DNA from: Curtobacterium sp. 9128
GTDB lineage: Bacteria > Actinomycetota > Actinomycetes > Actinomycetales > Microbacteriaceae
DNA length: 64,000 bases
Direction: 5' to 3'
Assembly (NCBI RefSeq): GCF_900086645.1
Contig: NZ_LT576451.1
Location: forward strand, 2,790,001 to 2,854,000
The position numbers and the translations under genes were made by a program. The notes beneath the pieces are model-generated. The model did not search any database. It was not told the DNA's origin and worked only from the letters and a program-made list of their open reading frames with translations. Shown here piece after piece: positions 51,678 through 60,570 of the stretch. Each line of letters begins with the position of its first letter. The stretch's first letter is position 1.

Positions 51678-52916
51678 TCACCGCGCAGAACGAACCTGCC
51701 CTGACTCCCACGGGTGCCGGGCAAGATCCGTCGGGTCGAACACCGCACCGCCGGCGACGACGAGCGACCGCGGCACCCGACGGACGAGCGCGTCCATCGG
51801 GTTCTCCGCGTCGACGAGCACGACGTCCGCGCGGGCACCCGCCACCAGGTCGTGCTCCTCGTCGGTGACGAACCGGGCGCCGTCCCGCGTGGCGAGCTCC
51901 ACCACCCGCGTGATGTCCTCGTCGCGCGAGTACCCGCCGCTGCGGGCGTACTGCCAGGCGATGCCGAGCAGGTCGCCGTCGCCGTAGGGGCTCCAGAGGT
52001 CGCGGATGCCGTCCGTGCCGAGCCCGAACCGCACCCCGGCGTCGTCGAACTCGTGCAGGGGCAGCTGCCGCATCCGAACGGGCGCGACGGTCGTCATCGT
52101 CACCCCGAGCCCTGCCATCCGAGCGAGCAGGTCGCGCCGCCGGACCGGCTCGAGGTCCACGATCGCGAAGCCGTGCGCGATGTTGACCTTCCCCGGGGCG
52201 ATGCCGAACCGCTCCACCCGGTCGAGCACCAGGTCGAACGAGAACGCACCGAGGTCCGCCGGCTCGTGCAGGTGGATGTCGATCCCGCACCCGTGCTCGG
52301 CGGCGATGTCGAACAGTCCGTCGAGCTGCCCGACCGGGTCGCGGTCGATGAGGGACGGATCGAGTCCCCCGATGTGCTCCACGCCGTCCGCCGCAGCCTG
52401 GCGCAGCAGGTCGAGCACGCCGGGTCGACGCAACACGCCGTCCTGCGGGAACGCGACGATCGACAGTTCGATCGCCCCGTCGAGTTCGGCCGCTGCCTCC
52501 CGCACGGCGTCGATGCCGCGCAGGCCCAGGCCGAGGTCGACGTCCACGTGCGTCCGGACCCGCGTCGTCCCGGTGCGGAGGTACTCCTGCAGCACCCGTT
52601 TCGCGATGCCGACGCTCGGGATACCGAGGTCGTCACGGCGTGCGCGCTCGTGCGCGATCCGCCCCTCGGTCGTCGGCTCCCCGCCGAACGACTCCCACGG
52701 GTGGCCCCACCAGCTCTTGTCCGCGTGCGCGTGGCTGTTCACCAGGCCGGGCAGCGCGAGCACGCCACGCCCTTCGACGATCCGCGTACCGTCCGCCGAC
52801 GCCGTGCCGCTCGGGACCACCGAGTCGATGCGCGACCCCCTGACCACGATGTCCGAGGACGCACCTCCCCACGGCCGCACGTCTCGGATGACCAGGTCCA
52901 CGTCGTCGTTCGCCAC
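51678..52916 (-). CDS. Amidohydrolase family protein, cytosine-deaminase-like
   Basis: Metal-dependent hydrolase/deaminase of the TIM-barrel amidohydrolase superfamily (412 residues). The first metal site is ALPGLVNSHAHADKSWW, then RTHVDVDLGLG and DIHLHEPADLGAFSF, the HG in NIAHGFAIVD, and the final Asp in FGLGTDGIRDLWSP. That pattern with NSHAHADKS fits the CodA/atrazine-type branch that deaminates heterocycles. GTG at 52916 (VANDDVDLVIRDV) was chosen; the frame runs far upstream without stop. The substrate is open. Divergent from the MetY-like/monooxygenase operon. Confidence 0.83.
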   Translation of the reverse strand: MANDDVDLVIRDVRPWGGASSDIVVRGSRIDSVVPSGTASADGTRIVEGRGVLALPGLVNSHAHADKSWWGHPWESFGGEPTTEGRIAHERARRDDLGIPSVGIAKRVLQEYLRTGTTRVRTHVDVDLGLGLRGIDAVREAAAELDGAIELSIVAFPQDGVLRRPGVLDLLRQAAADGVEHIGGLDPSLIDRDPVGQLDGLFDIAAEHGCGIDIHLHEPADLGAFSFDLVLDRVERFGIAPGKVNIAHGFAIVDLEPVRRRDLLARMAGLGVTMTTVAPVRMRQLPLHEFDDAGVRFGLGTDGIRDLWSPYGDGDLLGIAWQYARSGGYSRDEDITRVVELATRDGARFVTDEEHDLVAGARADVVLVDAENPMDALVRRVPRSLVVAGGAVFDPTDLARHPWESGQVRSAR

Positions 52917-53015
52917 GCCCTCATGCTGCCACAGCGGATGTAACGGAGCGCCGCAATGGAGTATCCGCGAAGCGAAGCCTGCGAGAGTACGTGACAACCC
53001 ACACGGAGGTGCCAC

Positions 53016-54458
53016 ATGTCGAACGACGACCACGGATTCGCGACCGAGCAAGTGCACGGCGGGTTCGTCCCCGACGCCGCACACGGTGCGAGGGTTCCCG
53101 CGATCCACATGTCGTCCGGCTTCCTCTTCGACGACTTCGAGCAGGCCCGCGAGCGCTTCGCCGGCACCGACGACGGGTACACGTACACCCGACTCGGCAA
53201 CCCGACGAACGCCGACGTCGAGCGGCGGATCGCCCTGCTCGAACGCGGCGCGGAGTCGATCCTGGTGTCGAGCGGCCAGGCGGCAGCGACGGTGGCGTTC
53301 CTCGGACTCCTGCAGGCCGGCGACCACGTCGTCAGCGCCCGGAGCATCTACGAGGGGACGCGCGGCCTGCTGCTGCAGAACCTCGGCCGGCTCGGCATCG
53401 AGGTCGACTTCGTCGCCGATGCACGCGACCTGGACGCGTGGGCGGCGGCGGTCCGCCCGAACACCAAGGCGTTCTTCGCGGAGACGATCCCCAACCCGAA
53501 GAACGACGTCCTCGACATCACGGGCGTCGCGGACACCGCGCACCGGGCGGGCGTCCCGCTCATCGTCGACAACACCCTCGCGACGCCGTACCTGGTCCGA
53601 CCGATCGACTTCGGTGCCGACATCGTCATCCACTCGGCGTCGAAGTTCCTCAGCGGCCACGGCTCCGGCCTCGGCGGCGTGGTCGTCGACGGTGGCACGT
53701 TCGACTGGTCCGCCTCGCCGGAACGCTGGACGCACCTGACGACCCCCGAGCGCGCGCTCGGTGGCCAGAGCTACGTGGAGAAGTACGGCAACCGCGCGTA
53801 CGTCGTCTTCGCACGCGACGTGATCAGCTCCCGCATCGGCCCGACGCCGTCGCCGTTCAACGCGTTCCTGCTCCGCCAGGGCATCGAGACCCTGAGCCTG
53901 CGGGTGGAGCGGCACAGCGCGAACGCGCTGGCCGTCGCGGAATGGCTGGACCAGCAGGCGGAGGTGACGAGCGTCGACCACGCGGGCCTTGCCTCCAGTC
54001 CGTTCCATGACCTGGCGGAGCGGTACCTGCCCCGAGGAGCCGGGTCGGTGTTCGCGTTCACGCTCGCCGGCGGCGAGCCGGCCGCGCGCACCTTCATCGA
54101 CGCGGTGCAGCTGTTCAGCCGGATGACCCACCTGGGCGACGTCCGCTCGCTCGTCCTGCACCCGGCCACGACGACGCACGCCGGGCGGACACCGGAGGAA
54201 CGTGCGGAGCAGGGCATCGACGACGGACTGATCCGGCTGTCGATCGGCATCGAGGACGTCGCGGACCTGATCCGCGACCTGGAGCGCGGCTTCGCCGCCC
54301 TGCGGGGCGGTTCGGCGCGATCTGCTCAGAGGCGGCGCGCCAGCGACGCGCGGATCGCGCCGGACGAGCCTGCGAGTCCGGGGCGCGGCTCCGACACGGA
54401 GCTCGCCTCCCTGGAACACTCGGTCCCAGGGCGGCACGTGATCGCCGAGGAGCTCTAG
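53016..54458 (+). CDS. O-acetylhomoserine sulfhydrylase-like PLP enzyme (second MetY paralogue)
   Basis: 480-residue Cys/Met metabolism PLP enzyme. VSSGQAAATVAFLGLLQAGDHVV, NPKNDVLDITGVADTAHRAGVPLIVDNTLATPYLVRP and VIHSASKFLSGHGSGLGG with the Schiff-base Lys (SASKFLSG) correspond block by block to MetY at 10467. An extra C-terminal tail of about 45 residues (RRRASDARIAPDEPASPGRG) is not in the paralogue. ATG at 53016 follows GGAGG. The next gene starts directly after the stop, so the two form an operon with a flavin monooxygenase, suggesting a role in assimilating reduced sulfur from organosulfur compounds. Confidence 0.85.
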   Translation: MSNDDHGFATEQVHGGFVPDAAHGARVPAIHMSSGFLFDDFEQARERFAGTDDGYTYTRLGNPTNADVERRIALLERGAESILVSSGQAAATVAFLGLLQAGDHVVSARSIYEGTRGLLLQNLGRLGIEVDFVADARDLDAWAAAVRPNTKAFFAETIPNPKNDVLDITGVADTAHRAGVPLIVDNTLATPYLVRPIDFGADIVIHSASKFLSGHGSGLGGVVVDGGTFDWSASPERWTHLTTPERALGGQSYVEKYGNRAYVVFARDVISSRIGPTPSPFNAFLLRQGIETLSLRVERHSANALAVAEWLDQQAEVTSVDHAGLASSPFHDLAERYLPRGAGSVFAFTLAGGEPAARTFIDAVQLFSRMTHLGDVRSLVLHPATTTHAGRTPEERAEQGIDDGLIRLSIGIEDVADLIRDLERGFAALRGGSARSAQRRRASDARIAPDEPASPGRGSDTELASLEHSVPGRHVIAEEL

Positions 54459-55766
54459 ATGGCGGACCTGCAACACTTCGGGTACTTCTTCTCGCGCGGG
54501 TTCGGCCCGCAGGCATGGGGCCGGTCCGACTGGGACTGGGGCCACGACTGGACGAAGCCCGACCTGTACCAGCAGTCCGTCCGGGCCCTCGAGCAGGCGG
54601 GGATGGACCTGGTGATCGCGGAGGACGCGATCTCGCTCGGGAACCCGTCGACGCTCGACCTCCGCATCCGCCAGGCCTACGGCGGCCCGAAGCACGACCC
54701 GCTGCTGCTCGCGCCGTACCTCTTCGCCGCGACCACGCACATCGGCATCGCACCGACGGTGAACGCCGGGATCACCCCGCCGTACCTCGCCGCTCGGCAG
54801 TTCGCCACGCTCGCACACCTGTCGTCCGAGCGCCTCGGGATCAACGTCGTCACGGACGTCGGCAGCGCCCGGCACGCGGGACTCCCACCGCTCCCCCACG
54901 ACCAGGCGTACGACCGGGCCGAGGAGTGGATCACCCTGCTCCGCCGGTTCTGGCGCTCGTGGGGGTCGGACGGGTATGTCGGATCGCGCCCGGACTGGCA
55001 CTTCGCCGACGGGGCCGAACTCGACGCGTTCCACCACGAGGGCGCGTACTTCACCGCCGACGGCCCACTCAACGCGTTGCCGCTCGACTCCGACCCGATC
55101 GTGGTCTCCCCCGGTGGCTCCGGTCGCGGCCTCGGGTTCGCCGGGACGCACTCCGACGTGCAGCTCGCGCTCGCGCCGTTGTCCGCATCGGCCGTCTCGG
55201 ACTACCGCGCCCGGGTGATCGCCGCCGCGCTCGAGGCCGGCCGCACCGCCGCCGACCTGCGCATCCTGTTCGTCCTCAAGCCCGAGATCACGGTCTCGGC
55301 AGCAGAGGCCGACCGGATCGTCGACGCGTCGCGGCACCCCTCGGACGACGACCTCCGAACGGCGGCGATCGCGTGGTCGAGCGACTCCGAGACGGACCTG
55401 CTCGCGCTCGACCTCGACGCGCCGATCCCGGACGGCACCTTCGGGGACCACGTCTCCGCGGGGACGATCCGCGGCCTGGTCGGTGACACCCCGGACGCAC
55501 CGCTCCGCGAACTCCTGACCAGGAAGGCCAGGAAGGGTCGGGTCTCGGAGCGCGCCGGCTTCGTCGGCACCGCTGACGAGTTCGCGGACTTCATCGAGGA
55601 GCTCGGGTCCGACGCGGACAACGACGGCATCATCTTCTCCGGCGACCTGCACCCGGCGCAGGTGTACCGGATGTTCGGTGACCTCGTCCCGGTGCTGCGG
55701 CAGCGCGGGCTGCTCCGGCGTGAGTACGGAGCCGGCGGGATCCGCGCGAACCTGTTCGACTTCTAG
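54459..55766 (+). CDS. FMN-dependent LLM-class monooxygenase, NtaA/SnaA/DszA type
   Basis: 435-residue bacterial luciferase-like monooxygenase. Family blocks: MDLVIAEDAISLGNPS, TTHIGIAPTVNAGITPPYLAARQFATLAHLSSERLGINVVTDVG, the substrate-loop region HDQAYDRAEEWITLLRRFWRSWG, and SPGGSGRGLGFAGTHSDVQ. Members oxidise nitrilotriacetate, sulfones or sulfides with FMNH2 supplied by a separate reductase, which is not in the window. It starts on the base after the MetY-like stop (TAG-ATG). Combined with that gene, a desulfurisation or sulfur-salvage role is the best guess. Confidence 0.82.
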   Translation: MADLQHFGYFFSRGFGPQAWGRSDWDWGHDWTKPDLYQQSVRALEQAGMDLVIAEDAISLGNPSTLDLRIRQAYGGPKHDPLLLAPYLFAATTHIGIAPTVNAGITPPYLAARQFATLAHLSSERLGINVVTDVGSARHAGLPPLPHDQAYDRAEEWITLLRRFWRSWGSDGYVGSRPDWHFADGAELDAFHHEGAYFTADGPLNALPLDSDPIVVSPGGSGRGLGFAGTHSDVQLALAPLSASAVSDYRARVIAAALEAGRTAADLRILFVLKPEITVSAAEADRIVDASRHPSDDDLRTAAIAWSSDSETDLLALDLDAPIPDGTFGDHVSAGTIRGLVGDTPDAPLRELLTRKARKGRVSERAGFVGTADEFADFIEELGSDADNDGIIFSGDLHPAQVYRMFGDLVPVLRQRGLLRREYGAGGIRANLFDF

Positions 55767-55780
55767 TCGCGTCATGCAAC

Positions 55781-55822
55781 GGACGGGAGGCTCGTGGCGG
55801 CGCCGCCACGAGCCTCCCGTCC
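55781..55822. terminator. 42-bp perfect palindrome with GGACGGGAGGC arms
   Basis: Starts GGACGGGAGGCTCGTGGCGG and is a perfect palindrome centred at 55801/55802. It lies 14 nt after the monooxygenase stop and 80 nt before the convergent permease stop, so a bidirectional terminator. Both arms carry the recurrent 11-mer. Confidence 0.85.
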
Positions 55823-55902
55823 ATCTGCTGGTCGCCTGACGGCCGCGAGTGCGCAGAAACGGCGAGCCGGCACCCGTACCGGTCGCCGTTCCTGCGCTCT
55901 CG

Positions 55903-57570
55903 TCAGTGGTGGACGGGTTCGACCACGGACGACTCCTCGGTGTCGCGGACGTCCTCGGCGGTCCGGAGGATCTCCTCACGCGGCGACGCCGAGTTGATCG
56001 CCCAGTAGTAGATCACCAGCGAGAACACCGCGACCACGACGATGTCGATCCACAGCGGGAACACCGGGTGTGTCAGCGGGCCGAAGTCGCTGAGGAACAC
56101 GATGAGCCCCATCCCGATCAGGTACGGCAGCAGCCACTGCGCCGCCTTCCAGTCCCAGCGCGGCCGGACGCTCGACGCCCCGCGGAACACGTTGTTCAGG
56201 ATGATCACCACGGCACCGATGAGGATCGCGACGCCGAGCTTCCAGTCGGTGTCCCACCCGGTCCAGAGGATGATGAGGTTCGCGACGATGAACGCGATCG
56301 GCGACAGGACCGTCGCCGCCGGCATCCGGTACGGCCGCTCGACCTCCGGGATGCGCTTGCGGAACGCGCCGAGCGCGAGCGGCGCCCCCGCGTACATCAG
56401 GACGGACGCGCTCGTGATGAGGCTGACGAGGCCCTGCCACGACGGGAACGGCGCGAAGCACGCACACCCGACGACGAACGCCACGATGAGGCCGACCCAC
56501 GGCACGCCCTGCTTCGTCGTCCACTCGAACGCCTTCGGGAAGTAGCCGTTGCGGCTGAGCCCGTAGGAGATGCGGGACGTGGCCGTGACGTAGATGAGCC
56601 CCGTCCCGGCCGGCGAGATGATCGCGTCGATGAAGATGACCACGGCCAACCAGGTGATGCCAGCCGCCATCGCGATGTCCGCGAACGGACCGGTGTACTT
56701 CGTGAAGTCCGCGGTCGCCCACGAGCCCTGGATCGCGTCGGAGCGCAGCACGCCGAGGAACACGATCTGCAGGAGCAGGTAGATCACGAGCCCGATGAGC
56801 ACCGACCCGATGACGGCGCGCGGGATGTCGCGCTTCGGGTTCTTCGCCTCGCCCGCGAGCTGGTCCGCCTGCTCGAAGCCGAGGAACGCGAAGATGATGC
56901 CCGACGTCGACACCGCCGCGAGGATGCCCTTCGCCCCCTCGGGCATGAACCCGTTGGCCGCGGTGAAGTTCGAGCCGTGGAAGCCGCTGAACGCCAGCAC
57001 GATGATGACGAGCAGGGGGATCGCGACCTTCCACCAGGTCGCAGCGGAGTTCGTGTTCGCGAGGATCCGGACGCTCAGCATGTTGATCACGGTGACGACG
57101 GCCATCAGGACGATCGCGACCGCGATGCCCGCACCGGTGAGCAGCTGCTGGGTCTCGCCGTCGATCGTTGTCGTGTGCAACCACGGGTGGGCGAACTGCC
57201 AGTGCTGGGCGTACTTGATCATCGCCTCGACCTCGATCGGGGCGACGGTCACGGACTGCAGCCACGAGAACCAGCCGAACGATGCGCCGGCGACGCCACC
57301 GAACGCGATGTGGGGGAACCGCGCTGTTCCACCCGCGATCGGGAACATGCCGCCGAGTTCGGCGTGCACGAGTGCGAGGACGAGGATCGCGACGCCGCCG
57401 ATGAGCCACGAGATGATCGCGGCGGGACCGGCGGTCTTCAGTGCTTCCTGCGAGCCGAAGAGCCATCCGGATCCGATGATCGAACCGGTCGAGGCCCAGA
57501 TGAGGCCGATGAAGCCGACGTTGCGCTTGAGCCCTGAGTCGGGCAGCGCCTGTGCTGTCGATGTTGCCAC
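55903..57570 (-). CDS. APC-superfamily amino acid permease
   Basis: About 12-14 membrane helices, 555 residues. The first helices (LKRNVGFIGLIWASTGSIIGSGWLFGSQEALKTAGPAA) contain the APC signature, followed by GGTARFPHIAFGG and GFEQADQLAGEAKNPKRDIPRAVIGS. It takes up an amino acid or amine by proton symport or exchange. I chose GTG at 57570 because AGGAG lies 5 nt upstream; the longer frame to 57633 would place a perfect hairpin inside the coding sequence. The long extra loop QFAHPWLHTTTIDGETQQLL is extracellular by usual topology. Confidence 0.85.
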   Translation of the reverse strand: MATSTAQALPDSGLKRNVGFIGLIWASTGSIIGSGWLFGSQEALKTAGPAAIISWLIGGVAILVLALVHAELGGMFPIAGGTARFPHIAFGGVAGASFGWFSWLQSVTVAPIEVEAMIKYAQHWQFAHPWLHTTTIDGETQQLLTGAGIAVAIVLMAVVTVINMLSVRILANTNSAATWWKVAIPLLVIIVLAFSGFHGSNFTAANGFMPEGAKGILAAVSTSGIIFAFLGFEQADQLAGEAKNPKRDIPRAVIGSVLIGLVIYLLLQIVFLGVLRSDAIQGSWATADFTKYTGPFADIAMAAGITWLAVVIFIDAIISPAGTGLIYVTATSRISYGLSRNGYFPKAFEWTTKQGVPWVGLIVAFVVGCACFAPFPSWQGLVSLITSASVLMYAGAPLALGAFRKRIPEVERPYRMPAATVLSPIAFIVANLIILWTGWDTDWKLGVAILIGAVVIILNNVFRGASSVRPRWDWKAAQWLLPYLIGMGLIVFLSDFGPLTHPVFPLWIDIVVVAVFSLVIYYWAINSASPREEILRTAEDVRDTEESSVVEPVHH

Positions 57571-57585
57571 TGTTGCTCCTGTCGA

Positions 57586-57622
57586 GATGACCACGACCCC
57601 TTCTTCAGGGGTCGTGGTCATC
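57586..57622 (-). terminator. 15-bp hairpin in the leader of the APC permease gene
   Basis: GATGACCACGACCCC at 57586-57600 pairs perfectly with 57608-57622 around TTCTTCA. It lies 15 nt upstream of the chosen permease start and 76 nt after the stop of the Lys-tailed protein gene. It may terminate the upstream gene or act as an attenuator/leader structure for the permease. Confidence 0.7.
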
Positions 57623-57697
57623 GACTCTGGCACTTGGTGGCGATCTCGGACGATTTGTTAACGAGGTGGAAACAAATGCCCTGTATAAGCACTCAGG

Positions 57698-58471
57698 CTA
57701 CTTCTTCTTTGCCTTCTTCTTCGTCTTCTTGTCGTCCTTGTCCTTGGACTTCTTCTTCGACTGCTTCTTGTCGCCCTTGCCCTTGTCCTTGTCCTTGGAC
57801 TTCTTCTTCGCCTGCTTCCCGTCGGCGGTGCCGAGCTCGTCCCGCTTCGGTGCCGACGGCTCCTCCGGCGCTTCGATCCCGTCCACGGGCTCGACGACGA
57901 CCGCGGCACCGGTGTCGGCGAGGACGTCGACGGGCTGCTCGGTGAGCTCCGACGCCAACGCGTCCTCGACCCGCTCGACGGTGATCTCGGCGGCGTCCTC
58001 GGCGAGCCGGACGAGCGCGGACGCCGCTCGGAGGCGCGTCGTGCTCTTCCGGGCGAGCACATCGGCGCGTGCCCCTTCGAGGAACGCACGGAGGGACCGC
58101 TCGGCGACCGACCGACCACGGGGCGCGGACCGGTCGAGGCGGTCGAGCTCGCCGGCGACACCGGAGACGTCGTCCTCGACGTGCTCGTACCGCACCGACT
58201 CGATGAGTGCAGCCACGGTCGCGGCGGCCCGCTCGACGGCGGCGCTGCGCTGGTCGAGGACCACGAGCATCTCGAACGTCGACCCGTACGACACGGTCTC
58301 GAGGCGGACCGGCTCGGCACCGCGGCCGCGGATCACCAGGCGGGCGTCGGGGGTGGGCAGCCACGCCGTGAGTGCAGCGACGGTCGCGACGGACCCCACG
58401 ATGCGCTCGTACTCGGCCAGGCCGACTCGTTCCTGCTCACGCAGCCGGACACGGATAGCGATCTCCTGCAC
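57698..58471 (-). CDS. Hypothetical protein with a 36-residue Lys-rich repetitive tail
   Basis: Unrecognised. About 257 residues; the body is alpha/beta with charged helices (VQEIAIRVRLREQERVGLAEYERIV, ASALVRLAEDAAEITVERVEDAL) and no visible enzyme motif or membrane segment. The tail from about residue 222 is almost only Lys, Asp, Ser and Gly (KKKSKDKDKGKGDKKQSKKKS...), encoded by a repetitive pyrimidine-rich stretch. Such tails bind DNA, RNA or acidic surfaces. GTG at 58471 was chosen because GGAAGG lies 7 nt upstream; GTG at 58486 is also in frame. It is 102 nt from ssrA. Confidence 0.6.
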   Translation of the reverse strand: MQEIAIRVRLREQERVGLAEYERIVGSVATVAALTAWLPTPDARLVIRGRGAEPVRLETVSYGSTFEMLVVLDQRSAAVERAAATVAALIESVRYEHVEDDVSGVAGELDRLDRSAPRGRSVAERSLRAFLEGARADVLARKSTTRLRAASALVRLAEDAAEITVERVEDALASELTEQPVDVLADTGAAVVVEPVDGIEAPEEPSAPKRDELGTADGKQAKKKSKDKDKGKGDKKQSKKKSKDKDDKKTKKKAKKK

Positions 58472-58588
58472 GACAAGACCTTCCACTCACCGGCGCTGGC
58501 GTGTTCCTGCGCCTGGTGCGGAGCGTAGTCCTGCCGGGTGAACCGGAAGAGTGACCACGGTGTGACAGCGGCTGCGTCGCTTCGGCGT

Positions 58589-58966
58589 TGGTGGAGATGG
58601 GGGGAATCGAACCCCCGTCCATCGCTGCAATTCGACGTCTTCTACGGGCGTATCCGGATGATTCGTTCTGCTCGGCCCCGTCCTTTGCTACCGGCTTCTA
58701 GGACGACGGGCCCAGTCTCAGTGCAAGTCCCGCACGGCCCTGAGGCGCAACCGTGCAGCAAGTCCCCTGGATGACGCCGGAACTCAGGTTAGGAGACGAT
58801 CACCTGGCCGACGGACTTCATGTGCTGGGCTGCTTACGCAGCGAGAGCGAAGTCAGTGCGCTTGGAATTGGCACTTGTTGTTTTCCACGGATCGTTAACG
58901 AGATAACCGTGGGTCCTCGGCCCGCTTCCCGTCGGCACACAGACGATGTCGAAACCGATCATCCCC
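58589..58966 (-). ncRNA. ssrA: Transfer-messenger RNA (tmRNA)
   Basis: Rescues stalled ribosomes and tags nascent proteins. On the minus strand the 5' end reads GGGGATGATCGGTTTCGAC (58966 downwards), the classic tmRNA start, and the 3' end is the TpsiC arm GGGGGTTCGATTCCCCC followed by CATCTCCACCA, ending at 58589. GGGGATG pairs with CATCTCC as the acceptor stem. The tag frame at 58834-58872 encodes ANSKRTDFALAA followed by TAA. The 378-nt length is normal. smpB lies just upstream on the same strand. Confidence 0.97.
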
Positions 58967-59062
58967 ATGAGGGCCGAACAGCGAGCCGCTGTCACACTGT
59001 GGAGTTCTGAATGCCTGCTCTCGCAGGCAGCTGTTCAGTCTACCGAGGAACGGCTCGTGCCG

Positions 59063-59539
59063 CTACTCTCCGAGGCGGTTCCGGCTGCGCATGGCCCGTT
59101 CGGCCTCACGCTTGTCGGTCTTCTCGCGCAGGGCCTGGCGCTTGTCGAACTCGCGCTTGCCCTTCGCGACCGCGATCTCGACCTTGGCACGACCGTCGTG
59201 GAAGTAGATCTGCAGCGGGACGAGCGTGTAGCCGCCCTGCTGGGTCTTGTGCGAGATCTTCACGATCTCCTGCTTGTGGAGGAGCAGCTTCCGCTTGCGC
59301 CGTGGGGCGTGGTTGTTCCACGTCCCCTCGGTGTACTCGGGGATGTGCACGGCGTCGAGCCACGCTTCTCCCCCATCGACGAACGCGTACCCGTCCACGA
59401 GCGACGCACGCCCTTCGCGGAGCGACTTCACCTCGGTGCCCGAGAGCACCATGCCCGCTTCGTACGTGTCCTCGATCAGGTAGTCGTGGCGCGCGCGACG
59501 GTTGGTCGCCACGATCTTCTCGCCGCGTTCCTTCGCCAT
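59063..59539 (-). CDS. smpB: SsrA-binding protein SmpB
   Basis: Carries tmRNA to stalled ribosomes. The 158 residues begin with [53 protein letters not shown], the near-invariant SmpB core. [28 protein letters not shown] follows, then the usual basic C-terminal tail ([26 protein letters not shown]). The gene is followed by ssrA at 58966 downstream and preceded by ftsX, the standard actinobacterial order. ATG at 59539. Confidence 0.97.
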   Translation of the reverse strand: MAKERGEKIVATNRRARHDYLIEDTYEAGMVLSGTEVKSLREGRASLVDGYAFVDGGEAWLDAVHIPEYTEGTWNNHAPRRKRKLLLHKQEIVKISHKTQQGGYTLVPLQIYFHDGRAKVEIAVAKGKREFDKRQALREKTDKREAERAMRSRNRLGE

Positions 59540-59596
59540 GCGCGTCTCCTCTCGAACGGTCGCTGCGGGTGTGCAGCCCTACAGACTAGCGAACAC

Positions 59597-59635
59597 CGGA
59601 CGGGCGGCGCACCTTGCCGGCGCGCCGCCCGTCCG
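59597..59635 (-). terminator. Hairpin between ftsX and smpB
   Basis: CGGACGGGCGGCGC at 59597-59610 pairs perfectly with 59622-59635 (14 bp, 11-nt loop). It lies 21 nt after the ftsX stop on the minus strand, so it probably separates the ftsEX transcript from smpB. Confidence 0.75.
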
Positions 59636-59655
59636 CACTGCATCGCAGCGCCCGG

Positions 59656-60570
59656 CTAGACCTTGAGGTACCGGCGGATCGCGATCGACGCCGAGACCGC
59701 CGCCAGGACCACCCCGATGACGATCACCGACGGCACGACGACCGCCGCGTCGCTCATCCCGATGAACGCCGTGCCGGTGAACCGCTTCGTCAGGTAGTTC
59801 CGGACGAAGAACCAGACCACCGCGGTGATCGCACCACCGGCCAGGACCGCTCCGATGGCCGCCGCGATCACCCCCTCGAGCACGAAGGGTGTCTGGATGA
59901 ACCGGTTCGACGCGCCCACGAGTCGCATGATGCCGAGCTCTCGCCGTCGACTGAACGCCGACAACCGGATCGTCGTCGCGATCAGCAGCACGGCCGCGAT
60001 GAGCATCAGCGCCGCGATGCCGATCGCGGTGTACGAGGACGCGTTCAACAGGTTGAAGATCGGTTGCAGGTAGCCGCGTTGGTCGACGACGCTCTCCACG
60101 CCGGCCACCTTCGACAGGCTCTCCCGCAGGACGTCCGCCTGCGACGGGTTCTTCAGGTTCACCCAGTACGTCTCGTTGAGGTACTCGGGCTTGACGAACT
60201 CCGTCGCCGGCGAGTCCTTGAACTGCTGCTTGAACCGCGTGTACGCGTCCTGCTGGTTCTGGTAGTAGTACTTCTCGATGTACGGCGCGAGGGTGGAGCC
60301 CTTCAGCTGCTCCTCGACCTGCTTCCGCTGGTCGTCGGTCGCCTTGGCGCCGGTGCAGTTGCCGGTCGTGTCGGTGTCCGTGCAGAGGTAGACCGCGACC
60401 TGGGCCCGGTCGTACCAGTACCCCTTCATCTGGTTGATCTGCATCTGGAGCAGGATCGCGGTGCCGACGAAGGTCAGCGAGATGAAGGTCACCAGGACGA
60501 CCGAGACGACCATCGAGGCGTTCCGTCGGAGGCCGGAACCGACCTCGGACATGACGAGCCCGAGCCTCAT
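59656..60570 (-). CDS. ftsX: Cell-division ABC transporter permease FtsX
   Basis: Partner of FtsE at the division site; it activates peptidoglycan hydrolases through an extracellular loop. 304 residues, four membrane helices: one near residues 20-45 ([28 protein letters not shown]), a large outside loop up to about 165, and three near the C-terminus, with the signature [28 protein letters not shown]. The sequence begins [20 protein letters not shown], the usual actinobacterial FtsX start. It overlaps ftsE by 4 bases (ATGA). Confidence 0.95.
   Translation of the reverse strand: MRLGLVMSEVGSGLRRNASMVVSVVLVTFISLTFVGTAILLQMQINQMKGYWYDRAQVAVYLCTDTDTTGNCTGAKATDDQRKQVEEQLKGSTLAPYIEKYYYQNQQDAYTRFKQQFKDSPATEFVKPEYLNETYWVNLKNPSQADVLRESLSKVAGVESVVDQRGYLQPIFNLLNASSYTAIGIAALMLIAAVLLIATTIRLSAFSRRRELGIMRLVGASNRFIQTPFVLEGVIAAAIGAVLAGGAITAVVWFFVRNYLTKRFTGTAFIGMSDAAVVVPSVIVIGVVLAAVSASIAIRRYLKV

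Noticed and set aside
55849..57537. Large plus-strand frame over the permease gene
   Set aside because: Antisense shadow of a membrane protein, rich in Arg/Asp/His, without domain or ribosome binding site.
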